The notes under the pieces were generated by a model. That model ran no database searches, was not told the origin of the DNA, and saw nothing but the letters and a program-made list of their open reading frames with translations. The translations under genes were made by a program, and so were the position numbers. Below, one piece after another: positions 33,449 to 46,296 of a stretch of DNA of 51,679 nucleotides (the first letter of the stretch is position 1; each line of letters begins with the position of its first letter). The stretch is from contig JACKKC010000019.1 in NCBI GenBank assembly GCA_020637615.1, forward strand, positions 1 through 51,679, written 5' to 3'. This DNA is from Rhodovulum sp. (GTDB lineage: Bacteria; Pseudomonadota; Alphaproteobacteria; Rhodobacterales; Rhodobacteraceae).

Positions 33449-34084
33449 TCAGCTGTGGGCGAAGATGTCCTGCTCGTCCCATCCCGCCACGTCGAGCGCG
33501 GCGCGATGCGGCAGGAAATCGAAGCAGGCCTGGGCGAGCGCCGTCCGCCCCTCGCGCGCGAGCCGCGAATCGAGCGCGTCGCGCAGGGCGTGGAGGTGCA
33601 GCACGTCGGAGGCGGCATAATCGATCTGGGCCGGGCTGAGATCCGCCGCGCCCCAGTCGCTCGACTGCTGGTGCTTGGAGATGTCGACCTCCAGCACCTC
33701 GCGGAGCAGGTCGCGCAGCCCGTGGCGGTCGGTATAGGTGCGCACGAGCCGCGAGGCGATCTTGGTGCAATAGACCGGCGCCGTCAGCACCCCGAAGCGG
33801 TGGAGCAGCACGGCGATGTCGAAGCGGCCGAAGTGGAAGAGCTTGAGCTGCTCAGGATTGCCCAGCATGCGCACGAGATTCGGCGCGGCCTCCTGATCGG
33901 CGGCGATCTGCACCAGATGGGCGTCGCCGTCGCCGGAGGAGAGCTGCACGACGCAGAGCCGGTCGCGCGCGGGCACGAGACCCATGGTCTCGCTGTCGAT
34001 GGCCACCACCGGACCGAGGTCGAGCCCGTCCGGCAGGTCGCCCCTATGGAGATGATTCGCCAAGGCGGTCCTCGCTGATGCCAT
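33449..34084 (-). CDS. rnd: Ribonuclease D-like 3'-5' exonuclease
   Basis: DEDDy-type 3'-5' exoribonuclease; 211 aa, which is the catalytic domain only, without HRDC domains. The acidic residues are in AIDSETMGL, in FHFGRFDIAVL and in the closing YAASDVLHLHALRD with its Tyr. ATG 34084 is used because the longer frame runs back through tRNA-Leu(CAG). It is first in the operon with kdsD and lptCAB. The short form is common in alphaproteobacteria, so it may act in tRNA or stable-RNA trimming. Confidence 0.88.
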   Translation of the reverse strand: MASARTALANHLHRGDLPDGLDLGPVVAIDSETMGLVPARDRLCVVQLSSGDGDAHLVQIAADQEAAPNLVRMLGNPEQLKLFHFGRFDIAVLLHRFGVLTAPVYCTKIASRLVRTYTDRHGLRDLLREVLEVDISKHQQSSDWGAADLSPAQIDYAASDVLHLHALRDALDSRLAREGRTALAQACFDFLPHRAALDVAGWDEQDIFAHS

Positions 34085-34127
34085 GCCCGCGCCCGGTTCA
34101 GCGGTGCGCGCGCCGGCGCGAGTTCCG

Positions 34128-34214
<87 letters not shown>

Positions 34215-34337
34215 AGGTGCCGATCGCGCGGACATATACGGCGGCGCCGACCCCTGTCAACGGCACCTCGGGGCTCGGACTTGTCTCGGGCGGCCGGATC
34301 GTTCTATCTGGAAGGCGTCCGCGTCAGGAGATGCCCC

Positions 34338-35342
34338 GTGACGAGCAAGAAGAATCCCTCCCCGATCGCGACCGTCTTCGGCGGTTCCGGCTTTCTCGGC
34401 CGCTACGTGACCCAGCGGCTGGCCCGCGCAGGCTGGAGGGTGCGGGTCGCCGTGCGCCGGCCGAACGAGGCGCTCTTCGTGCGGACCTACGGCGTGGTCG
34501 GGCAGGTCGAGCCGGTGCAGGCCAATGTCCGCGACGAGGAATCCACGCGCCGGGCGATCGCGGGCGCCGATGTGGTGATCAATTGCGTCGGCATCCTGGT
34601 CGAGACCGGGAAGCAGCGCTTCGATGCGGTCCAGGACGAGGGGGCCGCGCGGGTCGCGCGCATCGCCCGCGAGGAGGGCGTGGGCCGGATGGTCCAGATC
34701 TCGGCGATTGGCGCCGACGCGGAGAGCGACAGCGACTATGCGCGCAGCAAGGCGGCGGGCGAGGCGGCGGTGGCCGAGGCCTTTCCGGGCGCGGTGATCC
34801 TGCGGCCCTCGATCATGTTCGGGACCGATGACGATTTCTTCAACCGCTTCGGCGCCATGGCGCGCCTGTCGCCGGTGCTGCCCCTGGTCGGCGCGAAGAC
34901 GCGGTTCCAGCCGGTCTATGTCGACGACGTGGCGGCCGCGGCGGTCAAGGCCGCGACCGAGGACGTCGCCCCGGGCATCTACGAGCTGGGCGGCCCGGAG
35001 GTGGAGACCTTCCGCGGGCTGATGCAGCGCCTGCTGCGGCTGATCGAGCGGCGGCGCATGCTGCTCTCCCTGCCCTTCGGGGTGGCGCGGTTCCAGGGCG
35101 CGGTGCTCGACCTGGCGCAGCGCTGGAGCTTCGGGCTCTTCACCAATACCCTGCTGACGGCCGATCAGGTCCGCCTGCTCGCCCGCGACAATGTCGTGGC
35201 GCCGGACGCGCGCGGCTTCGAGGCGCTGGGCATCACGCCGACCGCGATGGAGGCGGTGCTGGCGGATTATCTCTATGCCTACCGGCCGCATGGCCAGTTC
35301 GACGCGATCACCGCCTCGGCGCGGAACCTTCGCGAGAGCTAG
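34338..35342 (+). CDS. NDUFA9-like NAD(P)-binding protein
   Basis: Short-chain dehydrogenase-like protein related to the complex I accessory subunit NDUFA9; 334 aa. The dinucleotide-binding motif is VFGGSGFLGRYV near residue 15. AGADVVINCVGIL and RMVQISAIGADAESDSDYARSKAAGE follow, with the Tyr-Ser-Lys region altered relative to active dehydrogenases. GTG 34338 is preferred since AGGAG lies seven bases before it and the earlier ATG has no protein-like lead. No nuo genes are nearby. Catalytic activity versus a structural role is undecided. Confidence 0.85.
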   Translation: MTSKKNPSPIATVFGGSGFLGRYVTQRLARAGWRVRVAVRRPNEALFVRTYGVVGQVEPVQANVRDEESTRRAIAGADVVINCVGILVETGKQRFDAVQDEGAARVARIAREEGVGRMVQISAIGADAESDSDYARSKAAGEAAVAEAFPGAVILRPSIMFGTDDDFFNRFGAMARLSPVLPLVGAKTRFQPVYVDDVAAAAVKAATEDVAPGIYELGGPEVETFRGLMQRLLRLIERRRMLLSLPFGVARFQGAVLDLAQRWSFGLFTNTLLTADQVRLLARDNVVAPDARGFEALGITPTAMEAVLADYLYAYRPHGQFDAITASARNLRES

Positions 35343-35402
35343 GACCCCGCCGCGCTCGCAGCCGGTCACGGGGCCGCCGTGCGCTCCGGCCGGAATCCGG
35401 GC

Positions 35403-36203
35403 TCAGCTATAGGCGATGGCGAGCAGCACGATCCCCAGGACCACGCGATAGATGACATAGGGCGTGAAGCTGATGCTGCGCAGCAGGCGCATCATCAGGC
35501 CGAGCGCGACATAGGCGGCGCCGAAGGCGAGCAATGCGGCGATCGCGGCGTCCTTTGCCGCGGCCCAGTCCGCCTGGCCGACCACATCCGTGGCGAGCAG
35601 GGTGCCCGAGGCGATGATGGTCGGGATCGACATCAGCATGGAGATCCGCGCGCCGTCCTCGCGGCGGAAGCCCAGCAGGCGGCTCGCGGTGATGGTGATG
35701 CCGGAGCGCGAGGTGCCGGGAACCAGCGCCACCGCCTGCCAGAGCCCCATCACGATCGCATCGCGCAGCCGCCAGTCGGCGATCGTCCGGGTGGTCGCGC
35801 CGCGCCGGTCGGCCCAGTAGAGGAAGATCCCGAAGCCGAGCATGGTCCAGCCGATCAGCGCGACCGAGCGCATGGCCTGTTCGAGCCCGGTGACCTTGAA
35901 GAGGAAGCCGGCCAGAACCACCGGGATGGTCGCGATCGCGATGAGCCCGGCGAAGGCGGCGTCCGGGGTTCGCCGGCCGGTCAGGAGGTGGATCGTGCCG
36001 CAGAGGATCCGGGCGACGTCCTGGCGGAAGAAGAGCATCACCGCGAAGAGGGTGCCGACATGCACGGCGACATCGATCATCAGCCCCTGGTCGGGGGTTC
36101 CGAGCGCCCAGGGCAGCAGGATCAGATGTCCGGAGGAGGAAATCGGCAGGAACTCGGTGATGCCCTGCACGAGCGCGAGGATGGAGAGCTGGAACAGCGG
36201 CAT
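35403..36203 (-). CDS. uppP: Undecaprenyl-diphosphatase UppP
   Basis: Inner-membrane phosphatase recycling undecaprenyl pyrophosphate for peptidoglycan and LPS O-chain synthesis; 266 aa with about eight membrane segments. The signature begins ALVQGITEFLPISSSGHLIL near residue 10, and the second active-site motif is ALVPGTSRSGITITASRLLG, both diagnostic of UppP/BacA. It is convergent with the NDUFA9-like gene, 60 bp apart. Confidence 0.96.
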   Translation of the reverse strand: MPLFQLSILALVQGITEFLPISSSGHLILLPWALGTPDQGLMIDVAVHVGTLFAVMLFFRQDVARILCGTIHLLTGRRTPDAAFAGLIAIATIPVVLAGFLFKVTGLEQAMRSVALIGWTMLGFGIFLYWADRRGATTRTIADWRLRDAIVMGLWQAVALVPGTSRSGITITASRLLGFRREDGARISMLMSIPTIIASGTLLATDVVGQADWAAAKDAAIAALLAFGAAYVALGLMMRLLRSISFTPYVIYRVVLGIVLLAIAYS

Positions 36204-36440
36204 GTATCCTCGCGGCGGGCCGAATCATCGCCGGCGACCATAGTGGCCCGGCACAACAGGTTTAAGACGGGTCGATAGGTCCGGATTGATACCTAAATTC
36301 CGGGTCGGAGCAGGAATCTTTCGCGTGCAGAGCGGAATTTTCGCCATATAGGTCAGCAAGTATTACTTTTATCGACTCTCGGGATCCGGTATCAGGGCTT
36401 GATCGGTGTCTGGGGCGTGGAATGGGCCCGGGAGGGTGGA

Positions 36441-37880
36441 ATGGCTGAGCAGCGCATGCTGAAATTCGTCAAGGTCGCGCGCCACATGCCGGACAAGCGC
36501 GGCGCGGAGGAGCGGCGGGGCGATTTTCACGAGATCTACCGCGAATTCGCGGCGGCCAAGGCGGCGGAGCAGGCGAGCCGGTGCTCGCAATGCGGCGTGC
36601 CCTATTGCCAGACCCATTGCCCGCTGCACAACAACATCCCCGACTGGCTGAAGCTGACCGCGGAGGGCCGGCTCAGGGAGGCCTACGAGCTCAGCCAAGC
36701 CACCAACACCTTCCCCGAGATCTGCGGGCGGATCTGCCCGCAGGACCGGCTCTGCGAGGGCAATTGCGTCATCGAGCAGGCCGGGCATGGCACGGTGACC
36801 ATCGGCGCGGTGGAAAAATACATCACCGACACCGCCTGGGAAGAGGGCTGGGTCGAGCCGATCACCGCGATGGAGGAACGCCCGGAGAGCGTCGGCATCA
36901 TCGGCGCCGGCCCGGGCGGGCTGGCGGCGGCGGATGCGCTGCGCCGGGCCGGGGTGCAGGTGACGGTCTACGACCGCTACGACCGTTCCGGCGGGCTGAT
37001 GGTCTACGGCATCCCCAGCTTCAAGCTGGAGAAGGAAGTGGTGGTGCGGCGCAACGACCAGCTCTCGGACGGCGGCGTCACCTTCCGGCTGAACTGCAAC
37101 GTGGGCGCGGACGTGACCTTCGCCGAGATCCGCGAGACCCATGACGCGGTGCTGATCGCCACCGGCGTCTACAAGTCGCGCGACCTGGGCGGGCCGGGCG
37201 CGGGGCTCGACGGGATCGTGCCGGCGATCGAGTTCCTGACCGCCTCGAACCGCAAGGGCTTCGGCGATGCGGTGCCGGATTTCGATTCGGGCGTGCTGAA
37301 CGCCGAGGGCCGGCGCGTGGTGGTGATCGGCGGGGGCGACACAGCGATGGATTGCGTGCGCACGGCGATCCGCCAGGGCGCGGCGAGCGTGACCTGCCTC
37401 TACCGCCGCGACCGGGCGAACATGCCGGGCAGCCAGCGCGAGGTCGCCAATGCCGAGGAGGAGGGCGTGCAGTTCGCCTGGCTGACCGCGCCGCGCGGCT
37501 TCATCGGCGAGGAGCGGGTCAGCGGCGTGCGGGTGGCGCGGATGCGCCTCGGCGCGCCGGACGCCACGGGGCGGCAGCGGCCCGAGGAGATCGAGGGCGC
37601 CGATTACACCGAACCGGCCGACCTGGTCATCAAGGCCCTGGGCTTCGACCCGGAGGACCTGCCCAGGCTCTGGGGCACCGATGGCCTGGAGGTCACGCGC
37701 TGGGGCACGATCAAGGCGGATTTCCGCAGCCATGCCACCAGCCTCGACGGGGTCTTCGCCGCGGGCGACATCGTGCGGGGCGCGAGCCTCGTGGTCTGGG
37801 CGATCCGCGACGGCCGCGAGGCGGCCGACAGCATCCTGGACTGGCTCGGCCAGCGTTCGGCCCTGCTCGCCGCCGAGTGA
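36441..37880 (+). CDS. gltD: Glutamate synthase small subunit
   Basis: Beta subunit of NADPH-glutamate synthase, passing electrons from NADPH through FAD and iron-sulfur clusters to GltB; 479 aa. Cluster ligands are in RCSQCGVPYCQTHCP (Cys48, 51, 56, 60) and CGRICPQDRLCEGNC. The FAD site is GIIGAGPGGLAAADALRRAG and the NADPH site VVVIGGGDTAMDCVR. ATG 36441 follows GGGAGGGTGGA. The 237-bp gap upstream is comparatively AT-rich and must hold the promoter. Unusually, a GFA gene separates it from gltB. Confidence 0.96.
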   Translation: MAEQRMLKFVKVARHMPDKRGAEERRGDFHEIYREFAAAKAAEQASRCSQCGVPYCQTHCPLHNNIPDWLKLTAEGRLREAYELSQATNTFPEICGRICPQDRLCEGNCVIEQAGHGTVTIGAVEKYITDTAWEEGWVEPITAMEERPESVGIIGAGPGGLAAADALRRAGVQVTVYDRYDRSGGLMVYGIPSFKLEKEVVVRRNDQLSDGGVTFRLNCNVGADVTFAEIRETHDAVLIATGVYKSRDLGGPGAGLDGIVPAIEFLTASNRKGFGDAVPDFDSGVLNAEGRRVVVIGGGDTAMDCVRTAIRQGAASVTCLYRRDRANMPGSQREVANAEEEGVQFAWLTAPRGFIGEERVSGVRVARMRLGAPDATGRQRPEEIEGADYTEPADLVIKALGFDPEDLPRLWGTDGLEVTRWGTIKADFRSHATSLDGVFAAGDIVRGASLVVWAIRDGREAADSILDWLGQRSALLAAE

Positions 37881-37989
37881 CCGGCGTGGCGCGGGAGGTC
37901 CATGCGGGGGTCATGCACGCGATTCGGAAGGATCGAGCTCTGGGCCGGCCGGCGGTGACGGCCCTGTCGCGCCAGGCGGAGGCCGGGCA

Positions 37990-38439
37990 ATGATGCGGGG
38001 CCGGTGCCTCTGCGGCGCGGTGACGCTGGAGGTGCGCGAGGCGTCCCCGGTGCTCTCGGTCTGCCATTGCGACATGTGCCGGCGCTGGGCGGGCCAGGCG
38101 ATGATGATGTTCGTAGCACCCGCCGCGGCGGTGACCGCCACCGGGCCGATCCGGCGCTACGCCTCGTCGAGCTTCGCGGAGCGGGCCTTCTGCGAGATCT
38201 GCGGATCGGCGCTCTGGATGCGCGATACCGGCGAAGGGGCCGAAGACGCGGTGTTCGAGCTGCTGCCCGGTGCCTTCGGGGCGGCGGCGGATTTCCCGAT
38301 CGACCACGAGATCTATGCCGACCGGGCCTGGAAGGCGCACGGCTTCGCCGGCGACCATCCCCGGATCGCCCGGGCGGAATACGAGGCGGCGCATCGGTTC
38401 GTGCCCGACAGTGCGATCGCCGGCGCCGCGGGAGAATGA
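37990..38439 (+). CDS. GFA (glutathione-dependent formaldehyde-activating) family protein
   Basis: Small zinc protein of the GFA/CENP-V fold; 149 aa. Zinc ligands are visible as RCLCGAV at the N-terminus, VCHCDMCRRWAGQ, and CEICGSALW in the second half. Members range from the formaldehyde-glutathione enzyme Gfa to many of unknown substrate, so no specific reaction is claimed. ATG 37990 is preceded by GGCGGAGG. It lies between gltD (109 nt upstream) and gltB (61 nt downstream), all on plus. Confidence 0.87.
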   Translation: MMRGRCLCGAVTLEVREASPVLSVCHCDMCRRWAGQAMMMFVAPAAAVTATGPIRRYASSSFAERAFCEICGSALWMRDTGEGAEDAVFELLPGAFGAAADFPIDHEIYADRAWKAHGFAGDHPRIARAEYEAAHRFVPDSAIAGAAGE

Positions 38440-38500
38440 GCATGCGCGCCGCCGGAAGCCCGACCGCCGTTCCGACCAACCTCAAGCTCGGAGAGCTGCC

Positions 38501-43027
<4,527 letters not shown>

Positions 43028-43058
43028 GGGCCCGCGGCGCGTCGCCCGGGGGGCGGGG

Positions 43059-43571
43059 ATGCGGCTTGAGCATTTCCGCCTCGGGCCGGGCGGGGCGATG
43101 CCCAACCACCCGCGCCTTCCGGTGCTGCTCTATCGCGGCGTCCTGCCGGGCGCGGGCGAGGCCGCCGCGGCGGCGCTCGAGGCGCTCTTCGCGCGGAACG
43201 GCTGGCCGCCGCGCTGGCGCAACGGCATCTTTCCCTATCACCACTACCACACGCTCGGGCACGAGGCGCTCGGCTGCGCGACGGGGCGCGCGCGCGTGCT
43301 GCTCGGCGGACCGGGCGGGCGGGAGGTGGAAATCGGCCCCGGCGACGTGGCGGTCCTGCCCGCCGGGACCGGGCATTGCCGGCTCGCGGCGAGCGGCGAC
43401 CTCCTGATCGTCGGGGCCTACCCGCCGGGTCAGCACGCCGACATCTGCCGGGATGCGCCCACGGCGGCGATGCGCGCCCGCATCGCCCGCCTGCCGCTCC
43501 CGGCGCAGGACCCGGTCGGGTACAAGGAAGGCGGGCTGACCGAACTCTGGAGCACGGCCGGCCCCGCCTGA
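43059..43571 (+). CDS. Cupin family protein (YjlB-like)
   Basis: Predicted single-domain cupin, 170 aa. A beta-barrel core shows the His-rich motif FPYHHYHTLGHEALG, followed by a Gly-rich turn GGPGGREVEIGPGDVAVLPAGTGH, consistent with metal binding. The C-terminus has PAQDPVGYKEGGLTELW, which resembles YjlB-type cupins. It is 31 nt downstream of gltB with a poor ribosome site, so it may be co-transcribed. No substrate can be assigned. Confidence 0.8.
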   Translation: MRLEHFRLGPGGAMPNHPRLPVLLYRGVLPGAGEAAAAALEALFARNGWPPRWRNGIFPYHHYHTLGHEALGCATGRARVLLGGPGGREVEIGPGDVAVLPAGTGHCRLAASGDLLIVGAYPPGQHADICRDAPTAAMRARIARLPLPAQDPVGYKEGGLTELWSTAGPA

Positions 43572-43730
43572 CGGGCTCGCAACCCGGCGACGATGCACGC
43601 CCTCAACCCCCACCCTTTTACCGGATGTTTCGGCGCACGGCGTAGGGCCACCGGCTGTAACAGCGTTTCATACCAGCGGCCGTTCCTTCTGACCGACGCT
43701 GCGGCCCGAGGCCGAATTTCTGGCCGGGAA

Positions 43731-44003
43731 GAAGGCCGCGCACCGCGCGGCCCGCACCGCCTTCCCCCGGACAGAGGAGGCGAGGCGCCGGTGGCGCCTT
43801 GCGCGGGCCGGTCGCCCGGAGGCGCGCACCGCAGGGCGAGGGAGGTGCAGCATCACCATCGGTCGAGGATCGGGCCGCGTCGGCCCTGGACGGTGCGCTT
43901 GCGCGCCGGCCCCCGGCAGGGCCGGCGCGGCCCGATCGACACCGGTCGATCGGGCTGGGGGCCTTTGGCCCGCGTGGGAAGACAGTCGACGGCGAGGGCC
44001 GCT
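43731..44003 (+). repeat. Dispersed repeat family A, copy 2
   Basis: Same orientation as copy 1. The 20-bp stem has arms 43868-43887 and 43918-43937, and downstream CGATCGAC-ACCG-GTCGATCG forms a second stem. The core from about 43863 to 43965 is almost identical to copy 1. It lies directly upstream of a lower-GC gene. Confidence 0.85.
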
Positions 44004-44017
44004 GGTATCATTGGTCG

Positions 44018-44047
44018 AATGCCCCCGCAGAAATCTGCGGGGGCATT
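44018..44047. repeat. Perfect 14-bp inverted repeat
   Basis: Arms 44018-44031 and 44034-44047 (AATGCCCCCGCAGA and its complement) surround a 2-nt centre. Neither strand shows a T-run, so it is not a standard terminator. It lies 14 bp past repeat A2 and 73 bp before the grpB-family gene. Confidence 0.85.
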
Positions 44048-44120
44048 GTCGGATGCGTCCTCGGCCGTGCGGGACAGACCGGGCATTTCCAAGTTCGCAA
44101 GAATCGCTCACGATCCGTGC

Positions 44121-44648
44121 ATGAGTGCATTCGTCGTTCCTCATGATCCGGATTGGAAGGAGGCCTTCTTCACAGAGGCGGCTGAAATCGAGGTTGCTTT
44201 CGGGCCTTCACCTATCAAGCTCCACCATATCGGCAGCACTGCGATCCCCGGCATTTTGGCGAAACCGATCATCGATCTTCTCGGCGAAGTTCACGACCTC
44301 GCCGTCGCGGACGCGAACGCTCGTGCTTTGGAAGAACTAGGATACGAAATTATGGGCGCCTATGGAATTGAAGGCAGGCGGTATTTTCGCAAGACGGACC
44401 GTGCAGGACGGCGAACGCATCATCTTCACATTTTCGAAGTAGGTTCACCGCACATCGAGCGGCTCCTCGCATTCAGGGATTACCTGACAACGCACGCCGA
44501 CATTGCCGCCGATTACTCGTCCCTGAAGGCAAAGTTGACGAGCGGCGATGAGCCGTCATGGAACGGTTACGTGGAAGGGAAAGACCCGTATGTAAGGGCT
44601 GTCGAGCCGCGCGCCATCGAATGGTATCGGAAACTACGCAAGAAATGA
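44121..44648 (+). CDS. GrpB family protein (nucleotidyltransferase-like)
   Basis: Protein of the GrpB family, which has a nucleotidyltransferase-like fold and no firmly known reaction; 175 aa, the usual size. Family motifs are HHIGSTAIPGILAKPIIDLL at about 36-55, RTHHLHIFEVGSPHIERLLAFRDYL in the middle and KDPYVRAVEPRAIEWYRK at the end. Base composition and codon use are visibly less GC-biased than in all neighbours, and the gene is bracketed by repeats A2 and B2, so lateral acquisition is likely. The ribosome site is weak. Confidence 0.87.
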   Translation: MSAFVVPHDPDWKEAFFTEAAEIEVAFGPSPIKLHHIGSTAIPGILAKPIIDLLGEVHDLAVADANARALEELGYEIMGAYGIEGRRYFRKTDRAGRRTHHLHIFEVGSPHIERLLAFRDYLTTHADIAADYSSLKAKLTSGDEPSWNGYVEGKDPYVRAVEPRAIEWYRKLRKK

Positions 44649-44668
44649 TTGCCGCGTCGTATCTTCTT

Positions 44669-44820
44669 CGCGGATTTGTCGTACGCCAAATCCGCGCGCG
44701 CCCCCGGACGGTGAAACCCCACCCCCCTCGACCTCCGCGCTCGCGCGCTCCGGTCGACGAACCGGCACGAGGCAATGCCTCGCTGTCGCCGGTTCGGCGT
44801 GGCCCTCGGCCGATCGACCC
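44669..44820 (-). repeat. Dispersed repeat family B, copy 2 (with a family A segment)
   Basis: It shares with B1 the nested core (44758-44766, palindrome GAGGCAATGCCTC at 44769-44781, 44788-44796) and the end hairpin CGCGGATTTG (44669-44678) with CAAATCCGCG (44687-44696). Between them lies 44707-44753, absent from B1 but closely matching 27647-27690 within repeat A3. Confidence 0.8.
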
Positions 44821-44914
44821 GTCAGTTCGTCGTGTCACACCGCCTTCGGGCAATCGGTTCGGCGCGCCGAGGTGGCTGCCGCGGCAGGGCCACTGTCCAC
44901 CGGGGTGCCACTCA

Positions 44915-45418
44915 TCAGGCGGATTTCACGGCGACCTTCTTGACCTTGGCCCTGGCCTCGGAGCTGTGCGGCAGATGCACGCTCAGCACGCCGTTGCGGA
45001 ACTTCGCCTCGGCCTTGTCGCTGTCGACGCCCGAAGGCAGCGGCACCGTGCGGAAGACCGTGCCATAGGAGCGTTCGGAGACGTAATAGCCCTTCTTCTC
45101 CTCCTTGCGCTCGATCTTCTTCTCGCCGCGGATGGTGACGGCCTCGTCGGTCAGGGTGACCTCGATGTCCTTCTCCTCCATGCCCGGCAGCTCGACGGTG
45201 ACCTCGACCCCGTCCTCGGTCTCCACCACGTCCGTCCTCGGGGCGCCGGTGGCGAAGGCCGCGGGCAGGTTGCCGAAGGGACGGCCCGCACCGGACCAGA
45301 AGCTGTCGAAGACCCGGTTCATCTCGCGCTGCAGCGAGGCGATCGGGCTGTCGTCGTCGCTCCGGGATTCGGCGGGCAGGTCCTTGCGTGCCCAGGGCAG
45401 CATATCCTTGATCTGCAT
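44915..45418 (-). CDS. Small heat-shock protein Hsp20, copy 1
   Basis: ATP-independent holdase of the alpha-crystallin family; 167 aa, the longest of three tandem copies. The N-terminal arm MNRVFDSFWSGAGRPFG is followed by the alpha-crystallin domain (about 65-155) with VEVTVELPGMEEKDIEVTL and NGVLSVHLPHS. AGGAGAGAGACC precedes the ATG at 45418. It is last in the Hsp20 operon, 23 nt after copy 2. The three copies differ substantially, so they are old duplicates rather than recent ones. Confidence 0.94.
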   Translation of the reverse strand: MQIKDMLPWARKDLPAESRSDDDSPIASLQREMNRVFDSFWSGAGRPFGNLPAAFATGAPRTDVVETEDGVEVTVELPGMEEKDIEVTLTDEAVTIRGEKKIERKEEKKGYYVSERSYGTVFRTVPLPSGVDSDKAEAKFRNGVLSVHLPHSSEARAKVKKVAVKSA

Positions 45419-45441
45419 GGTCTCTCTCCTCTCTGCTCGGC

Positions 45442-45840
45442 TCAGCCGGCCCGTACCTCGATGCGCCGCGGCTTCGCGGCCTCGGCGCGCGGCAGTTCCA
45501 GCGTCAGCACGCCGTTCGCCATGCCGGCGCGGATCGCGGCCTCGTCGATCTCCTCCGACAGCGTGAAGACGCGTTCGTAATCGCCCTCGGCATATTCGGC
45601 ATAGGCCTGCCGGAAGCCCTCCGGCCGGGTGACGCGGCCCCGGCCGCGGATGGTCAGCACCCGGCGGTCGAGGTCGATGTCCACGCCCTCGGGGCCGACG
45701 CCGGGCATCTCCAGCGTCAGGGTCACGCCGCCCTTGCCCTCGCGGATGTCGGCGCGCGGGCGGAAGACCGGCGTGTCGCGGTCGCCGCGGACCGGTTCGG
45801 CCGCGGTGCTCTCTTCGGTCTCTCGGATTTCGGTGCTCAT
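45442..45840 (-). CDS. Small heat-shock protein Hsp20, copy 2
   Basis: Second of three tandem small heat-shock proteins; 132 aa. A short acidic N-terminus (TEIRETEESTAAEPVRGD) replaces the hydrophobic arm. The alpha-crystallin domain shows GVTLTLEMPGVGPEGVDIDL, AEYAEGDYERVFTLSEEID and NGVLTLELPRAEAAKPRRIE. GGAGAGAGCC precedes the ATG. The lack of an arm suggests it may co-assemble with a neighbouring copy (inference). Confidence 0.93.
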   Translation of the reverse strand: MSTEIRETEESTAAEPVRGDRDTPVFRPRADIREGKGGVTLTLEMPGVGPEGVDIDLDRRVLTIRGRGRVTRPEGFRQAYAEYAEGDYERVFTLSEEIDEAAIRAGMANGVLTLELPRAEAAKPRRIEVRAG

Positions 45841-45855
45841 GGCTCTCTCCTCGTC

Positions 45856-46296
45856 TCAGGCGGAGGCGATGTGGATGCGGCGCGGCTTGTCGGCCTCGGG
45901 GCGCTGGAGCTCGATCCGCAGCACGCCGTCCTGGAAGCGCGCCTCGACCCGGTCGGGATCGACCCGGTAGGGCAGCCGGATCGCCCGGCTGAACCGGCCG
46001 TAGGCGCGCTCGCGGCGCAGCCAGACGGCTTCGTCGTCCGCCTCTGGCCCCCTGCGCTCGCCCGAGATCACCACCCGGTCGTCATGCACGGTGATGTCGA
46101 TATCCGCCGGCGCGACGCCGGGGATCTCGGCGGTGACGGCGATGCTGTCGGCGCCCTGCCAGAGGTTGACCGCCGGGAAGGCGCCGGCCCGGTCGGAAGC
46201 GGGAATGCCGCGGGCGGCGTCGGGCCGGAGCCGGCGCAGGGCCGCGAAGGGATCGAAGGGATCGGCGTCGAAGGCGAGAAACGGTGTGATCTGCAT
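45856..46296 (-). CDS. Small heat-shock protein Hsp20, copy 3
   Basis: First gene of the Hsp20 operon; 146 aa from ATG 46296. This start is preferred to ATG 46302 because GAGG lies eight bases before it but only two before the earlier codon. The N-terminus is MQITPFLAFDADPFDPFAAL. The alpha-crystallin domain has SIAVTAEIPGVAPADIDITV, then RAYGRFSRAIRLPYRVDPD and DGVLRIELQRPEADKPRRIH. It is followed 15 nt later by copy 2. Confidence 0.93.
   Translation of the reverse strand: MQITPFLAFDADPFDPFAALRRLRPDAARGIPASDRAGAFPAVNLWQGADSIAVTAEIPGVAPADIDITVHDDRVVISGERRGPEADDEAVWLRRERAYGRFSRAIRLPYRVDPDRVEARFQDGVLRIELQRPEADKPRRIHIASA

Larger units (their letters stand above)
43572..44120. other. Intergenic region holding repeat A2 and a palindrome
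   Basis: It starts with a short AT-richer stretch after the cupin gene, then family A copy 2, then a perfect 30-bp palindrome, then the promoter region of the grpB-family gene. No gene was found in it. Confidence 0.6.

Noticed and set aside
43593..44120. N-terminal extension of the grpB-family gene through repeat A2
   Set aside because: The extension is repeat sequence; the family domain begins at ATG 44121.
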